Origin: Cladorrhinum sp. PSN259
Taxonomy: Eukaryota; Ascomycota; Sordariomycetes; Sordariales; Podosporaceae
DNA: 64,000 bases
Assembly: GCA_033725935.1 (NCBI GenBank)
Contig: MU867095.1
Location: forward strand, 310,001-374,000
Direction of reading: 5' to 3'
Notes under the pieces: generated by a model
Databases searched by the model: none
Told to the model about the DNA's origin: nothing
What the model saw: the letters and a program-made list of their open reading frames with translations, nothing else
Part shown: one piece after another, positions 10,878 to 21,818 of the stretch
How positions within the stretch are numbered: position 1 is the first letter of the stretch
Layout of the letters: each line of letters opens with the position of its first letter
Program-made: the position numbers and the translations under genes

Positions 10878-11940
10878 GTTGGGAAAGGCGACCCAAGGTT
10901 GCACGAGGGAGAGAAGAAAAAAGAAATCGGAATTGGATTTCATCACAGATTGTGAGCGTTTTTGGCACATCCAATTTTTTGCACACAAATCATCAAGCAG
11001 AGCAGGCGCGTTTAAATGGTTGCTGGATTGTTGGAACATTTCATTCGAGAATATTCCGGGAGTTAGAAGCTAGACTGTAAATATATATCAACTCGAATGG
11101 CATATACATTCTCATTCGTCACCGGTCACCGTTCAAAATTTGAAATTACACGTAAATTGTTGGGTCCAGGAAGAAACTGGCAAAAAGCTCACCGGCTAAC
11201 TCCCATCTTCATTTTGGAAGGGGAGGTAACTGGGTACGAAAAGCATTTGGTGCTTTTACTCCGTGGGGACGGTTCGAACGGGGGACTTCCCTCTCAACCA
11301 AGGAGGGGAAGGGGGTTGGCGTGTGTATGGCCGCCCCCAGACCACTGAGCTATTGCCCAGTGTTCCTGTCTGGGGGCTATTGGGAGGTATGGCAAGTATG
11401 GGAGCCTATATGGTGCCTGCTCGCCCTCCTGCCCTCCTGCCCTCCCTACCTACTGTAGTCCTGGCCAGCCAAATGGGAATTGGGTTTATCAAACTAGAAT
11501 CAGCCCTTCTATTTTCATTTTCTATTTCGAGTTTTCGTATATACCAGGAAAGGAGAGCCCATCAAGTAAAGACTGACACGAGAAAGGGAAATTCATAACA
11601 TTCATATTTATCAACGCTCGCTCCGCTACATGTTTCTATATGATTGTATGTGTGTGTGTGTAGTGTCGAAACTCCGCTTCATGCCCAAACAGACTGACAG
11701 ATGCGCGAGGTATATCTTTTCAAGTGGACAATGTACATACGTGTACGTACCATCAAATGGAGACATGTTGACATCAACCTAACTCTCAGACACACGCAAA
11801 GTCAAAACAACAACCACAATGTGTGTGTATCGCGTTCTTGCCAACAACAGCAATCAACCTTGCCACCTTTCATCATATCATACTCGTCATGACAATGTAC
11901 CCATCAAAGCAAGAAAGAAAAAAGAATAAGTAAAAAGGAG

Positions 11941-12041
11941 AAGAAGCAGTGATCTTTCTATCTATTCCCATTTCTAGAATCCCTCCCTCCAAGCCATCAC
12001 CACCATCGTCAGATTTTATATCAACATCAGCAACCACAAAT

Positions 12042-12099
<58 letters not shown>

Positions 12100-12243
12100 C
12101 GGGGGGGGGGGGCGGGGGGGGGGGCTGGNNNNNNNNNNGCTAAGAAGCCGTTTTTTTTTTATTTTTTACAATTTATATAATCCCTCCCCCCAACCCAACA
12201 CCACCATCGTCATTTTTTTTATAAAAATCACCAACCAAAAATG
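11941..12243. repeat. Duplicated flanks around poly-G and a 10 N gap, likely assembly artefact
   Basis: Positions 11941-12041 and 12142-12243 are two copies of the same roughly 101 bp sequence. Between them lie a G run (12042-12128, with a few C or T) and ten Ns (12129-12138). The right copy differs mostly by lengthened C, T and A runs, as expected from poor base calls. It is followed by a run of 19 C (12244-12262), while the left copy is followed by G. The simplest reading is one genomic locus represented twice across a failed homopolymer read. Confidence 0.8.
12129..12138. other. Assembly gap (10 N)
   Basis: Ten ambiguous bases placed inside the duplicated, homopolymer-rich segment. The gap is probably a placeholder, and its real size may be zero or negative. 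Confidence 0.98.
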
Positions 12244-12452
12244 CCCCCCCCCCCCCCCCCCCACGGCAAGAAAGGAAGAAAACAAGATTATCAACAACAA
12301 AACAGAAAGAACAAACAAAAATAAAAAAAATCATTATATATATGTACCCAAACTCTTTTCAATCTTGCTCATATCTTTCTTTCGTTTCCCGTTCCTCATC
12401 ATACCTCATGAACCCTCATGATGCTCATCCGCTCTGTCTCAGTCCATCCTCA

Positions 12453-14474
12453 TTACTCTCGAATAGCCTCTTCTTCACCACCCTTCTTGGCAAAAGCATT
12501 CGCTGCCCACCCCATCCAGCTATTCCTCTTATTCGCCGCAGCCTGCGCCTCGACATTCTCCTGCACCAACCTCAACGGCCGTGGCTTGTTGCCCCCAAAA
12601 GTGGTCTTCTCCTTCTCGTGCTGGCTGCGAGGGGGACTGGTGCTATGACTCACGAAATCCCTTTCCAAAATCGAATCGCCACTCGTGCTGCTGGTCTCGC
12701 TCCTCATACCGGGGAAGTTTCCGCTGCTCGAGGGAGGAACTCCAGTCGTAGGCGTAGAACTGGCGACGGATCCAGGACCGCTCGTTGAGGACCTATTGCC
12801 AGCTCCCTGAGGCAGAAAGAATGTCTGGCTTGAGCGGAGAGAAGGTGAAAGTGGGCCGTCTACGGCTGAAGGCCCCTTATACATTGCATTCACAATGGAT
12901 GCGGCCCCGACGGACGTGTACTGATCGCTCATGGGTCTAGCACGGCGAGTCGAAGTATTACGCGTCAGGCCGATGGGGATGCTGGGCGCAGTGTCCGGGT
13001 TGGATACATCAGATGGCATGTATGACATTGGGCGGGGCTTAGGCTTGGGTACCACACCTCCAGCAACACCGCCGGTGGCCATAGTCTTTGCGCGCTGGAG
13101 GAGCGAGGCGCCCGATACGCGGTTAGCGGCTGTGGACGGCGCTGGGGGGAGTTCCTTATTAGTGTTTGACCCCGAGCTGGCCTTGGAGTCGTTGGCTTGG
13201 TCAAGAATATGTTCAAATCCTTGGTGCTGCAACAGACGCTCGATAATCTTGTTGATGTACAGACTCAGAGCCTTGTTTTGGTCCTTAACCGATTTGAGCT
13301 CTGTCTCAAGGCGTCGTTGTGTATCTGGATCATGATCTGGGTTAGGATCGTTTTCTGCGATGCCCGAAAGCTCGTCTGCCAGGCTGGTCCCGGTGGTGGT
13401 GGTTGACCTGCCCTCGAGGGCAGCTAGGGCATCCTGGTTCGAGGATGCGGAGCCGCCGCCGAGGTAGCTAAAATCGCTGTTCGCAAAGTCTCCCTTGAGA
13501 GTCCTTTCTTGAAGAAGGAGTTGATAGCTCTCATTATCTTCCATGAGCCTGGCGTTGGCCACGCGCGCTTCCATCAGGAGCCGTTCAACTTCTTGGAGAC
13601 GACCACCTCCCTGGTTTTGCGATTCGACCAACTTGATCTGCGACTCGGCCAACTCGAGCCTTAGAGACTCGATCAGCTTGTCCTTTTGCAGCAGAAGCTT
13701 GGAGTTGTTGCGCGAGTCACTGCGATGGATCGAGGATGGCGGTGCGAAGCTGCCGCTCTCGATGCTTGGAGAGCTCGTCACCGCTAGTTCAGGGGTCAGT
13801 ACACAGTCGAGAGGTAACGATCACGGTGGTCGAAGAAAATAAAACTCACATTGCCTTGTTGGCCTGTCCTCGTCGTTGTTTCTTTGGGCGAGGCTGTCTT
13901 TGAGCCTTTGGATAACAGCCTGCATTTCCTCCTCGCGATTACCCATTTCTTCTTTTTCCTTCATCATGGCGCTGCGCTCGGCCTCATAGATGTTCTCCAT
14001 CTCGCGCATTTGCCTTGCAGCCTCGCGCTTCTCATTGGTGAGAGCCTCGATTTGTTCTTCTTGTTCGTGAACCTTTTCTTCAAGCTTTGCCTGCTCTTTG
14101 TGCGCCTCGTCTAGCTTGTCTTGAAGTACCTCAGCCTGTCTCTGGTATGACTCTGAAGATGTTTCGGCCTTTTCCAGTCGCTCTTTTAAGTCGTCTATTA
14201 CAGCGACCGTCTCAGCGCGAATGGACTCTTCGCGCTCAAGATCGGCCTGAGTGCCCAGCTTTCCGCTGCTGGAGGAGCCATTGAGAATCGACTGGCGCCT
14301 TTGGTGCACTGATTCGCGAGCCGATACTGGTGTCCCGGCCCTCGAAGGACGAGGGCGCGAGGAAGCAGCGGCCGTTGATGTAGGCGTAGATGCTCTCGAA
14401 GTTGGGCGCTGGGGCGTTCCTGTTGGTGTCTCGCGACCTGCTGTCGCCGGGGGCTTCTTGACAACGGCAGCCAT
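12453..14474 (-). CDS. Large coiled-coil protein, function unknown
   Basis: Exons (minus) 14474-13850 and 13783-12453 join (phase 1, TCG across the junction) to 651 residues. The N-terminus (1-75) is Pro/Ser/Thr/Ala-rich and basic. A long coiled coil runs from about 80 to 200, and a second, shorter one follows near the start of exon 2. A conserved-looking helical block (KSVKDQNKALSLYINKIIER) precedes a Ser/Pro-rich disordered part. The C-terminus has a short Trp-containing motif (NSWMGWAANAFAKK), which resembles a helix for binding a membrane or a partner. Similar fungal proteins are often labelled 'M protein repeat' only because of their coiled coils; I do not give it a function. Confidence 0.75.
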
Positions 14475-16275
14475 GACTGCCTTTTTTTTTTTTTTTTTTG
14501 CGGGAGCGGGCTCGCAGACGGAGGGCGGGGTTAGAAATGATTCAAATATGCAAAATCGAAAAAGTCGTGGTCAAGGACGGTGTGGTTTCAGGGGTCTGTC
14601 GCGCGGAAAGTGGTGAGAAAGTCGACCGGGCGGTGAGAGAAACTCTCAGAGTGTGTTTAATGCGGCAGGAGGCAGCGGAGCGGAGGAAGCGACAGCCCTC
14701 GACAGGCTCTCCCAAGCGGGCAGCTGATGATGGATATTTGCTGGCCCACAGTGGACTTGAGGTGTTTTAAGCCAAGAAAACAGTGGCGTTTCCGGGGAAT
14801 CTGTCTTTTTTTGGCTTTTGGCGTTTTGGCTTCCCTTTCCCAGGTTGAGAAGGAGACTGGAAGAGGTCGAAGAAAAAAAAGAGGGGACCCGTTTGCTGGG
14901 GCTGGCGATCAGTAGAAGCCCCTTTTCCCTACGCGGCAGTTCCCTGAACAACAGGATGCAAGGCCAACAGGGATGGTGGTATGTGTTCAGCAATCAGTCA
15001 ATCTGCCGAGCTGGTGATTCGAAATGGTTCTGAAAAAGCAGCACTGAGACAGAGCAGTGACTTGGAGGTGCGAGTCAAGGCTACTTGTTTTCTTTGTGTT
15101 CCCGAAACCTCGGCCTTTTTTCTTTCTTGTCTGACCACACAAGGTTTGACAAGTGATCGCGGTGAATGACAGGCTGCTGGCTCGGACGTGCGGACAATGG
15201 AGAAGTGCTCTAGCAAAATGGTTGGCTAGGAGTCTGCGAGTCTAACTCGAGGCAAGTGGGCGACTGAACTCTGAAGGAGACCTTGGGGGGTGTGAGGTTA
15301 CAGCGGCAGCGGTCTAATTTTCCACTGAAGCCGTCCGTCCCTTTGTCAACTCCTTCAGTCCCGGGGTTAGAATCTTGGACGGCCCAGCCTTGAGAAGAAA
15401 ACTCTGTTTTAATTATCACTTCCCACCATCATGCAGAAGACGAGATCGCGTTGATTAACTGCGAGGTAGATATTTGATGGGTCTCGGGGATCTGCTGAAA
15501 CAAGCAAATCCCCCCCGCGTTAGTTTATCATGCAGCGATTGCCTGGTTTGTTGCATTGACAGATCCTCGCCGTTGATTCCGGGGCACGTGGAGACCGTTC
15601 CTTTGGTAAGAAACGCGAATCCAGCGCGAATTTGGACCTGCCCCCTTTCACGACCTCGGAGGAAAAGGCAGGTGTACCGTATGGAACGCCGTGCTGATTG
15701 ACCAAGGGAACACATTGTACATGAATGCATACAGGTTCGGGTCATCTTAAATTACGACAATCTGAGAATCAATGCGTTCATACGCATCCCAACTGCTTGT
15801 AGATGGACAAGTGTTCTTCTGACATGGATCTTCCCTTTTGTTATGCGGAAGAAGGGAGCTTGAAGAGAATCGGTGCCTGGATACGTCAAAGTGTGAGTGA
15901 GGTTTGTTGCTCCAGAGATTGGGACAAGCTGTCAGCTTGACTTTACGAGACATGCCGAATCCCATTCACCACCCATCACCGCAGACGTATTGGACCGTTG
16001 ACACACCAATTAATAGTGACATGCACCTCACCAGACTGACCGGAGATCCTTTTTACTTTTTTTTTTTGGTTCAGATATCGAGTTGTCATGGACTACGACT
16101 GTATACTCAACGACCACACTCACTGCGGGTCGGATGCTAATTGTAAATGTAGGCATCAAAATCATCCTTTTGGGCGGGAATATCGTTGTGTTATCAAACC
16201 ATATCCCTGATTTCAGAGAGTCGACCGCCGAGCCAAATGCCAACCACTATCCCCTTCTTTTGTGTTTTTGACCGT
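14475..16275. other. Intergenic region upstream of the coiled-coil gene
   Basis: This 1.8 kb stretch lies between two minus-strand genes. It starts with a T run just above the coiled-coil start codon (14482-14500), which reads as an A-rich leader on the coding strand. It contains the promoter of that gene and the 3' end of the eL30 gene. Short open frames on both strands show no conserved features. Confidence 0.5.
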
Positions 16276-16880
16276 TTAAGCCTGGACGTCGGAGAGGATG
16301 TCGGAGTCACCAGCATCAAGAATGGCCATGGTGCCGCAGCGGAAGAGCTTACCGCAGGCAGTGCCGAGCTCAATCTGAAGGGAAGTAATTGTAAGCATTT
16401 GGACAGTTACCCTCCAAAGCCTTTGATAGGACTTCTTCTCTGGGTAGGCTGCAAGAAGCTGGCGTTCCTTGTAGCCGGGACGAATCAGAAGCAGGTGCTT
16501 CATACTTCATCCGGTTTAAACAGAGCCGAGGACCAGTAGGGTTCAACTTACGTTGGTGCCGCTGTAGTGGTGGACAGAGGTCTTGGACATCATGGAGTAG
16601 TACTCAAGCTCGCTCTTGCGGAGAGGAGGAGTGTTGGCGGCAATGAGGATGAGCTTGGCCTTGCCGGAGCGGAGGGCCTTGAGGGTGCTACGGTAGCCGA
16701 GGACGACACGACCGGACTTGATAACCAAGGCAAGCTGTGAAACACATAGTTAGTAACTGTTGAAAAAAGAGGCCATCGACGCTTGCATCGCCGAATCCGC
16801 AGGACAGGCTGCCAAAAGCCGGTAGAGCGTACCTTGGCACCGATCGACTGAGCGTCGTTCTTAGACTTCTTGGGGGCCAT
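16276..16880 (-). CDS. rpl30: 60S ribosomal protein eL30
   Basis: Exons (minus) 16880-16833, 16734-16552 and 16374-16276 join to 109 residues (yeast Rpl30 has 105). Exon 1 is MAPKKSKNDAQSIGAK, exon 2 runs from LALVIKSGR to HHYSGTN, and exon 3 starts IELGTACGK. All junctions are phase 0 with good donor and acceptor sites. The protein is a small alpha/beta RNA-binding fold of the L7Ae type that binds kink-turn RNA and sits in the 60S subunit near the 40S interface. Intron 2 (177 nt) is long for this window. From 16503 it is open in frame with exon 3, but full retention meets an early in-frame stop (GTA AGT TGA). It shares a divergent promoter with uL16. Confidence 0.95.
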
Positions 16881-17270
16881 TGCGACGGTTATGAGACTGA
16901 GAGACGGAGATAAAGGCTGGCCTCGAAGGTTGTTGTTTCCTTGTCGTTGGCAAGATGTCGCTCTAGAGGTCTAAAAAGAAGTCGAAGAAACCTTCGAAAT
17001 ATTCTGCCAAATGTAATTCCCACCGAAAAGATGCTGCAATTATGATTGGCCAGAATGGTTGGTGGAGTTGGTGGCACCTTTCCCCGAAGCCCTAACTGAC
17101 CCACTTTTATGACTCTGCCAAAGCCGGCAGGATTATGAATCCGCTATTGGTAATCAAGCAATCGGGGCGAATTTCGCAGAGAGACAAAAAAGCAGAGGCT
17201 TCCCAACTCCTCCCAGACCCCCAACACCAAGCGACACCCACATCAGTGACAATCGGTGAAATCAGTCAAG
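16881..17270. promoter_or_regulatory. Divergent promoter of the eL30 and uL16 ribosomal protein genes
   Basis: Only 390 bp separate the two start codons. The region contains GCCCTAAC at 17089-17096 (TTAGGGC on the other strand), a telobox-like element of the kind found in many ribosomal-protein promoters. Shared control would keep the two 60S proteins balanced; that link is inferred from position. Confidence 0.6.
17089..17096 (-). promoter_or_regulatory. Telobox-like element (GTTAGGGC)
   Basis: A short TTAGGG-type motif in the middle of the promoter shared by two ribosomal protein genes. Myb-type telobox binders such as Tbf1 act at ribosomal-protein promoters in some fungi; whether that happens here is not shown by the sequence. 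Confidence 0.35.
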
Positions 17271-18230
17271 ATGGCCCGCCGTCCCGCCAGATGCTACCGG
17301 TACTGCAAGAACAAGGTAAGGAGCATATGACATGGTGGAAATTTTGATGGAAGTTATGGTCAATTTTGGATGCACGATTGATTCTGTGGGCGGAGAAAGT
17401 GGGACAACGAACCGAGCGACAAACATCACATGGTGGTCGAAAGGAAGTAGATGAAGGACGCCCATGAAGAGGAGGAAGGACGACGATAGAACCGGAACTT
17501 TTGCATGGATAACACCTACAAACAGATCCAAATGCTAACTCACGTCTCTTCAGCCGTACCCCAAGTCGCGCTTCAACCGTGGTGTGCCGGACCCCAAGAT
17601 TCGCATCTTCGATCTCGGCCGCAAGCGTGCCACCGTCGATGACTTCCCTCTCTGCATTCACCTTGTCTCCAACGAGTATGAGCAGCTGAGCTCCGAGGCC
17701 CTCGAGGCCGCCCGTATTTGCGCCAACAAGTACCTTGTCAAGCTTGCCGGCAAGGAAGGTTTCCATCTCCGTGTCCGTGCCCACCCCTACCACGTCGTGC
17801 GTATCAACAAGATGTTGTCTTGCGCCGGCGCCGATAGACTTCAGACTGGTATGCGTGGTGCCTGGGGTAAGCCCAACGGCACTGTCGCCCGTGTCAACAT
17901 CGGTCAGATCATTCTGTCCGTTCGCACTCGTGACTCTAGTAAGTTCCCCTCTTGTCAGGCCGTCACGGCAGTTTCGGCAAATGCTGACCAATAATTTCAG
18001 ACCGCGCCATCGCTCTCGAGGCTCTCCGCCGCTCCCAGTACAAGTTCCCCGGTCGCCAAAAGATCATTATCTCCAAGAACTGGGGCTTCACTCCTCTCCG
18101 CCGTGAGGAGTACCTCGATGCTAAGGCTGCTGGCCGCGTCAAGGTCGATGGTGCTTATGTTCAGTTCCTTTCCAACAAGGGCAACCTTGAGAAAAACATG
18201 AAGCGCTTCCCTGATGCTTTCACCGCCTAA
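17271..18230 (+). CDS. rpl10: 60S ribosomal protein uL16 (L10)
   Basis: Exons 17271-17315, 17554-17938 and 18001-18230 give 219 residues, against 221 in yeast Rpl10. Exon 1 encodes MARRPARCYRYCKNK and exon 2 begins PYPKSRFNRGVPDP. The central P-site loop region (LSCAGADRLQTGMRGAWGKP) is intact. uL16 is one of the last proteins added to the 60S subunit, where it organises the peptidyl-transferase region and licenses cytoplasmic maturation. The first intron is 238 nt, the longest I could place in this window, with a CTAAC branch site near its end. I looked in it for box C/D snoRNA signals and found no convincing pair. Confidence 0.95.
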
Positions 18231-20033
18231 GCTGGTTCTGGTGCTGGGGTCGCTGGGGGTGGAATGGTTGGTTTTGGCTTGAGGCGTAAATGGGTCACAT
18301 TTCAGAGGGGCAGAGACAATACATGTTTCTAGCTTTATGGTCTTGCTTTGATAGTCAATGGAACCGTTCATCCATGGAATTCCGTAAGCCTTTGTACTTT
18401 GTGCGCTTGTCCTTGCCGTTGCAAGTTGATGTTGGAGCATAATGATACTGCCCGTTGTTGAAATAAAACAGCTAGTACCGTGGGCTACCAACACTACGGC
18501 TGTTATCCTACCTATTTTAGAGAGCCGGTGCCTAACCGTGATCACGGCAAGCTCTGAGCTCCAATGCCTCTTTGTTGTGTCATTTATAAAAGTTATCCAC
18601 AACATGCTGCGATATGTACCCTCTTACTGACGTCCTGCAGGGTTCCATCTATCCCTGCGTCCCCTTATGATGTTACGTGAAACGACACTTTACCGTTGGC
18701 TTCTCAATAGCCGTGTCAATGGTCAGTAGTTTCTGATTCAACGTCCGAGCAAGCTTGGCTGAGGATGGGAACACTCGTATGACGCCCTTGACGGTCAGCC
18801 AGTTCCTTGATTGGTCGCCGTTTATCACCAATAAAGCGCCGGATTTGTTGTCTAGCTCAGATCTACAGACTGCCGGGCGCTATAAACCACTTCTGACGGT
18901 CGTTGAAAGTCGGATCTTCGAAGAATGTTGACGTGTGGGGTGGGGCCCCTATCGGAGCCGTTGGCCTGTCACTGGAGTTCTTTGTGGGGTCTGCTGGCTT
19001 CTTTTCGCGAATTTCAACTTCCGATGCCAAAATTTTTGTTTTGCCGAGTCCCGACGTCCACAGGGTTTTTTTTTCAAACAATAGACAAGACGGGGAATCA
19101 TTGTGACCATTTTTATTTATTGAAGATAAATCACAATTGCTGGTCAAACTATCTATTTCGGGAACGGAAGGAGGTAATGGGCTAGGTCTTTCCACATAGA
19201 ATGAGATCAGCCGGCATGGTGGGGCAGATGGATAGGTTGAGCTCCCACCACCGCCGACCACCTCCCACCCACCTTTTCCATGCATCTCGTGCCCCCATGC
19301 ATCCCGCTCCAACAATCGACCTACCCAGCAAGTGGTTCAGGTTGATAGCATCCCGTGGCTTGGTTGATAGCTCGCAGATCTCCCCAGTGTAACAACCTTC
19401 AGCTCATCAGTATCAGCCCCCTCCGGCAGTCAGGTATCTCCCTGGTCGCCCAGCCCGAGACCGCAGCCCTCCCGTGTGTTTCCGTCATCAATCTTTGTAT
19501 CCCGTCTTCATATACCGACTTTGTACGTCTGCACCTGCACTGCATTTCGTCAGACCTGGCATTTGCATTCCCGGGTTCTGGAATCGGGGGTGCATCTCGA
19601 CAACGACGCAGGTTACACAAGTCTGCAGTCAAGGAAAGCATCGCCATAATCGACTTGGATTCCAAAACAGCGCTGAGCAGCAGAGAGTCTCCATCTCTGC
19701 ATGCAGGTCTCGCCCCCATCTTTGCGAACCGCCCACCAAAAGCTCAACCCCTCACCGCCTCCCACCCCTAATCACAGTGAAAGCACGCGACTTGACGACT
19801 ATTCGCTGGTTGTTAGTCAAGCATTTCCAACCATCCCCAACTCCCGGTCTTGTCGCTGCATATCCTCAAGCGAAGCGCTGTTCCATTTTCGGGTCTCCCG
19901 CGATACGCAGTAAACAACACCCCAGCTTAGCCCTTTTTTCCATCATCACAACTCATCAACCACCGCCATTTTCATCTTCAACGACCCTTCATTCTCTCTG
20001 TCGCACTCATCAGTCACGCCTCGATTCTTTGCG
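18231..20033. other. Intergenic region with long C/T/A-rich leader
   Basis: This 1.8 kb stretch lies between uL16 and the 594 aa protein gene. The last 800 bases are pyrimidine-rich, poor in G and full of short upstream ATG frames, which fits the long 5' leader common in fungal regulatory genes. No separate gene is supported. Confidence 0.45.
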
Positions 20034-21818
20034 ATGGCTTTCCATCAGCCTGCTCGCCAAGTTCAGCAACCGCGCATCGCTCGTGTGGAGTCTGAGGATG
20101 GACAGTCGGCTGTTCTGTCTCCACAAGCTCGCGCAGATGCGAACGAGTCGCAAACTTGGGTTCTATTCACACCCGCCACTGACGCAGGAACCACAACTTC
20201 ATACCTCAGCTCTGTTCAGGAAGAACAGATAACACCGGGAAGATCGAGAATAAGTGACTTGGGCAGTCTTGACACAGCAGCCCGTTCCGAATTCAACTCA
20301 GCACATGCTGTACCAATCTCATCATCAGGTGTCTATGTCGATAGCGCGATCGAGGACGACGCCGAGCTTGACAGCCTTGATAGCCATCTTGCCGACTTTA
20401 GGGCCGCCTCGAGTCCTTTCAATCAGCTCGATGGCCCTCTGGCGACAGCGGTATTTCCCGGTCATGATGGGCTGGGCTCATTTAGACTGGATACCCCTTT
20501 CACCATTGACGCTCAGGAACGTCTGTATGCTTTTGAACAGCGCAACCCGAACCGCATTATTCACAGAAAGGAGAGTTTTGATTTGGCAAGGTTAGAGCTT
20601 GAAAACGAGGAGACACAAGAAATAGATCGAAATCGAAGAATAGAGGCTTGGCGTTTAGAACAGAGTCAGCTTTTGTTAGAGGATATTCAGAAGGAAACCA
20701 AGAGGAGGAGGCGACAATCCGAGTTGTCTTCACGTAAGACCAGGCCGGAGCATGACAGAGTGGATGATATGGCTACGAGGACCGTTGCAGATGAGGAAGC
20801 TGAAGATATTAACCTGGCCGGCACGGAGTGGCATGACCAAGACAGGACATCATCAAGCGCCTCTACTGGGGGGTTATGGAGTCGCATTACGCGGAAGGTT
20901 CTTTGTGACTTGATGGGGCTTGACGACAGGTTACTTGCCATTTTGTTTGGGGAAGTTATGCCGGATCAAGACGAGATGGCTTCGACGCCCAAGGACTCAT
21001 CTCCCCCCGCATTTGCGCAGATGGAGTCAGAGAACAAAAATGACTCTACCTGGCAGCTGCATCTGCTGGAAAGGGTTGCTAAGGAGCTTGGCATTTTCGT
21101 TCACCAGATGTCGACACACCCAGGTGCCTTCTCTACTTACAACCGGGTACAGCAAATGTCCCTGCCTTATGCCGGGCTGCCGGTCATACCAGAGATGCCG
21201 GTTGATGTGAATGAGGGTGCTCCAAGGATGGACAGCAGTGCCGCATTTATGCCTCAATTCAAGCCCACAGTTGAGCAGTCCACGGGGAACGGTGGTGCGC
21301 GGCCTGTGGCAGCCTCGACGCACTCAGCTCCATCGACTCCCGCGGCCGCGGAGACGACTTCAGGGAATGGGCAGACCTTCACCCAGCAAGAATGGGAGCA
21401 GGATCTTGATATTAGGCTTGTGTTCCGGTACTTGCGGTCCCGTTTCACCTCCTCTCACACCCCTCCCCCGACATTCTCGTCCGGTACAGCCCATTTGGCA
21501 ACTTCAAGCACGCAGGAGCTTGCCGCCAAAGCTGCTAGAGTACGTCAACACCACCCACTTATATCCCACACGCATCATCGGACCCGTCCGGCTGAGCGGC
21601 GCACATTCAAAGTGACGACGCCTTCAAGCCCAGTAGCGCTGCGACATGCCTCTGGTAGCTGTGCGAGTCAGAGCACACGGCGGTCTGCGAGGCGAAGCAG
21701 CATATCCTCGCGGCACTCATCTCGGCACTACTGGGACATTGGTGGCGGTAACGGTTCGATTGGAACTGGCAGCATGATTGCCAGTGCCGGGCCGATGGGA
21801 AGTTGGGGCGAGATATGA
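20034..21818 (+). CDS. Conserved-looking hypothetical protein, 594 aa
   Basis: A single-exon gene; I do not recognise the family. The N-terminal third is acidic and Ser-rich. A charged helix (about 183-232) ends in a basic run (KRRRR, 223-227) that could be a nuclear localisation signal. Two hydrophobic blocks stand out: LWSRITRKVLCDLMGLDDRL (281-300, continuing to about 310), and about 340-390, which has a mix of Leu, aromatic and Pro residues. The tail is Ser/Arg/His-rich and ends in a Gly-rich stretch. No signal peptide or clear membrane segment is seen. The start at 20034 (GCGATGGC) is the first ATG of a long frame and follows a long leader. Confidence 0.7.
   Translation: MAFHQPARQVQQPRIARVESEDGQSAVLSPQARADANESQTWVLFTPATDAGTTTSYLSSVQEEQITPGRSRISDLGSLDTAARSEFNSAHAVPISSSGVYVDSAIEDDAELDSLDSHLADFRAASSPFNQLDGPLATAVFPGHDGLGSFRLDTPFTIDAQERLYAFEQRNPNRIIHRKESFDLARLELENEETQEIDRNRRIEAWRLEQSQLLLEDIQKETKRRRRQSELSSRKTRPEHDRVDDMATRTVADEEAEDINLAGTEWHDQDRTSSSASTGGLWSRITRKVLCDLMGLDDRLLAILFGEVMPDQDEMASTPKDSSPPAFAQMESENKNDSTWQLHLLERVAKELGIFVHQMSTHPGAFSTYNRVQQMSLPYAGLPVIPEMPVDVNEGAPRMDSSAAFMPQFKPTVEQSTGNGGARPVAASTHSAPSTPAAAETTSGNGQTFTQQEWEQDLDIRLVFRYLRSRFTSSHTPPPTFSSGTAHLATSSTQELAAKAARVRQHHPLISHTHHRTRPAERRTFKVTTPSSPVALRHASGSCASQSTRRSARRSSISSRHSSRHYWDIGGGNGSIGTGSMIASAGPMGSWGEI

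Larger units (their letters stand above)
10878..12452. other. Convergent intergenic region with assembly problem
   Basis: This 1.6 kb stretch lies between the 3' ends of the CoA-ligase gene and the coiled-coil gene. It contains a tRNA-like pair of A-box and B-box sequences on the minus strand (11271-11353), a perfect 7 bp hairpin at 11239-11257, a GT microsatellite near 11647-11661, and the doubtful poly-G/N/poly-C segment described separately. No protein gene is seen. Confidence 0.6.

Noticed and set aside
11949..12143. Gly-rich frame ending in unknown residues
   Set aside because: It is the translation of the poly-G run and N gap, not a gene.
17316..17553. Possible snoRNA in the long uL16 intron
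   Set aside because: I found no convincing C box (RTGATGA) with matching D box (CTGA) and terminal stem.
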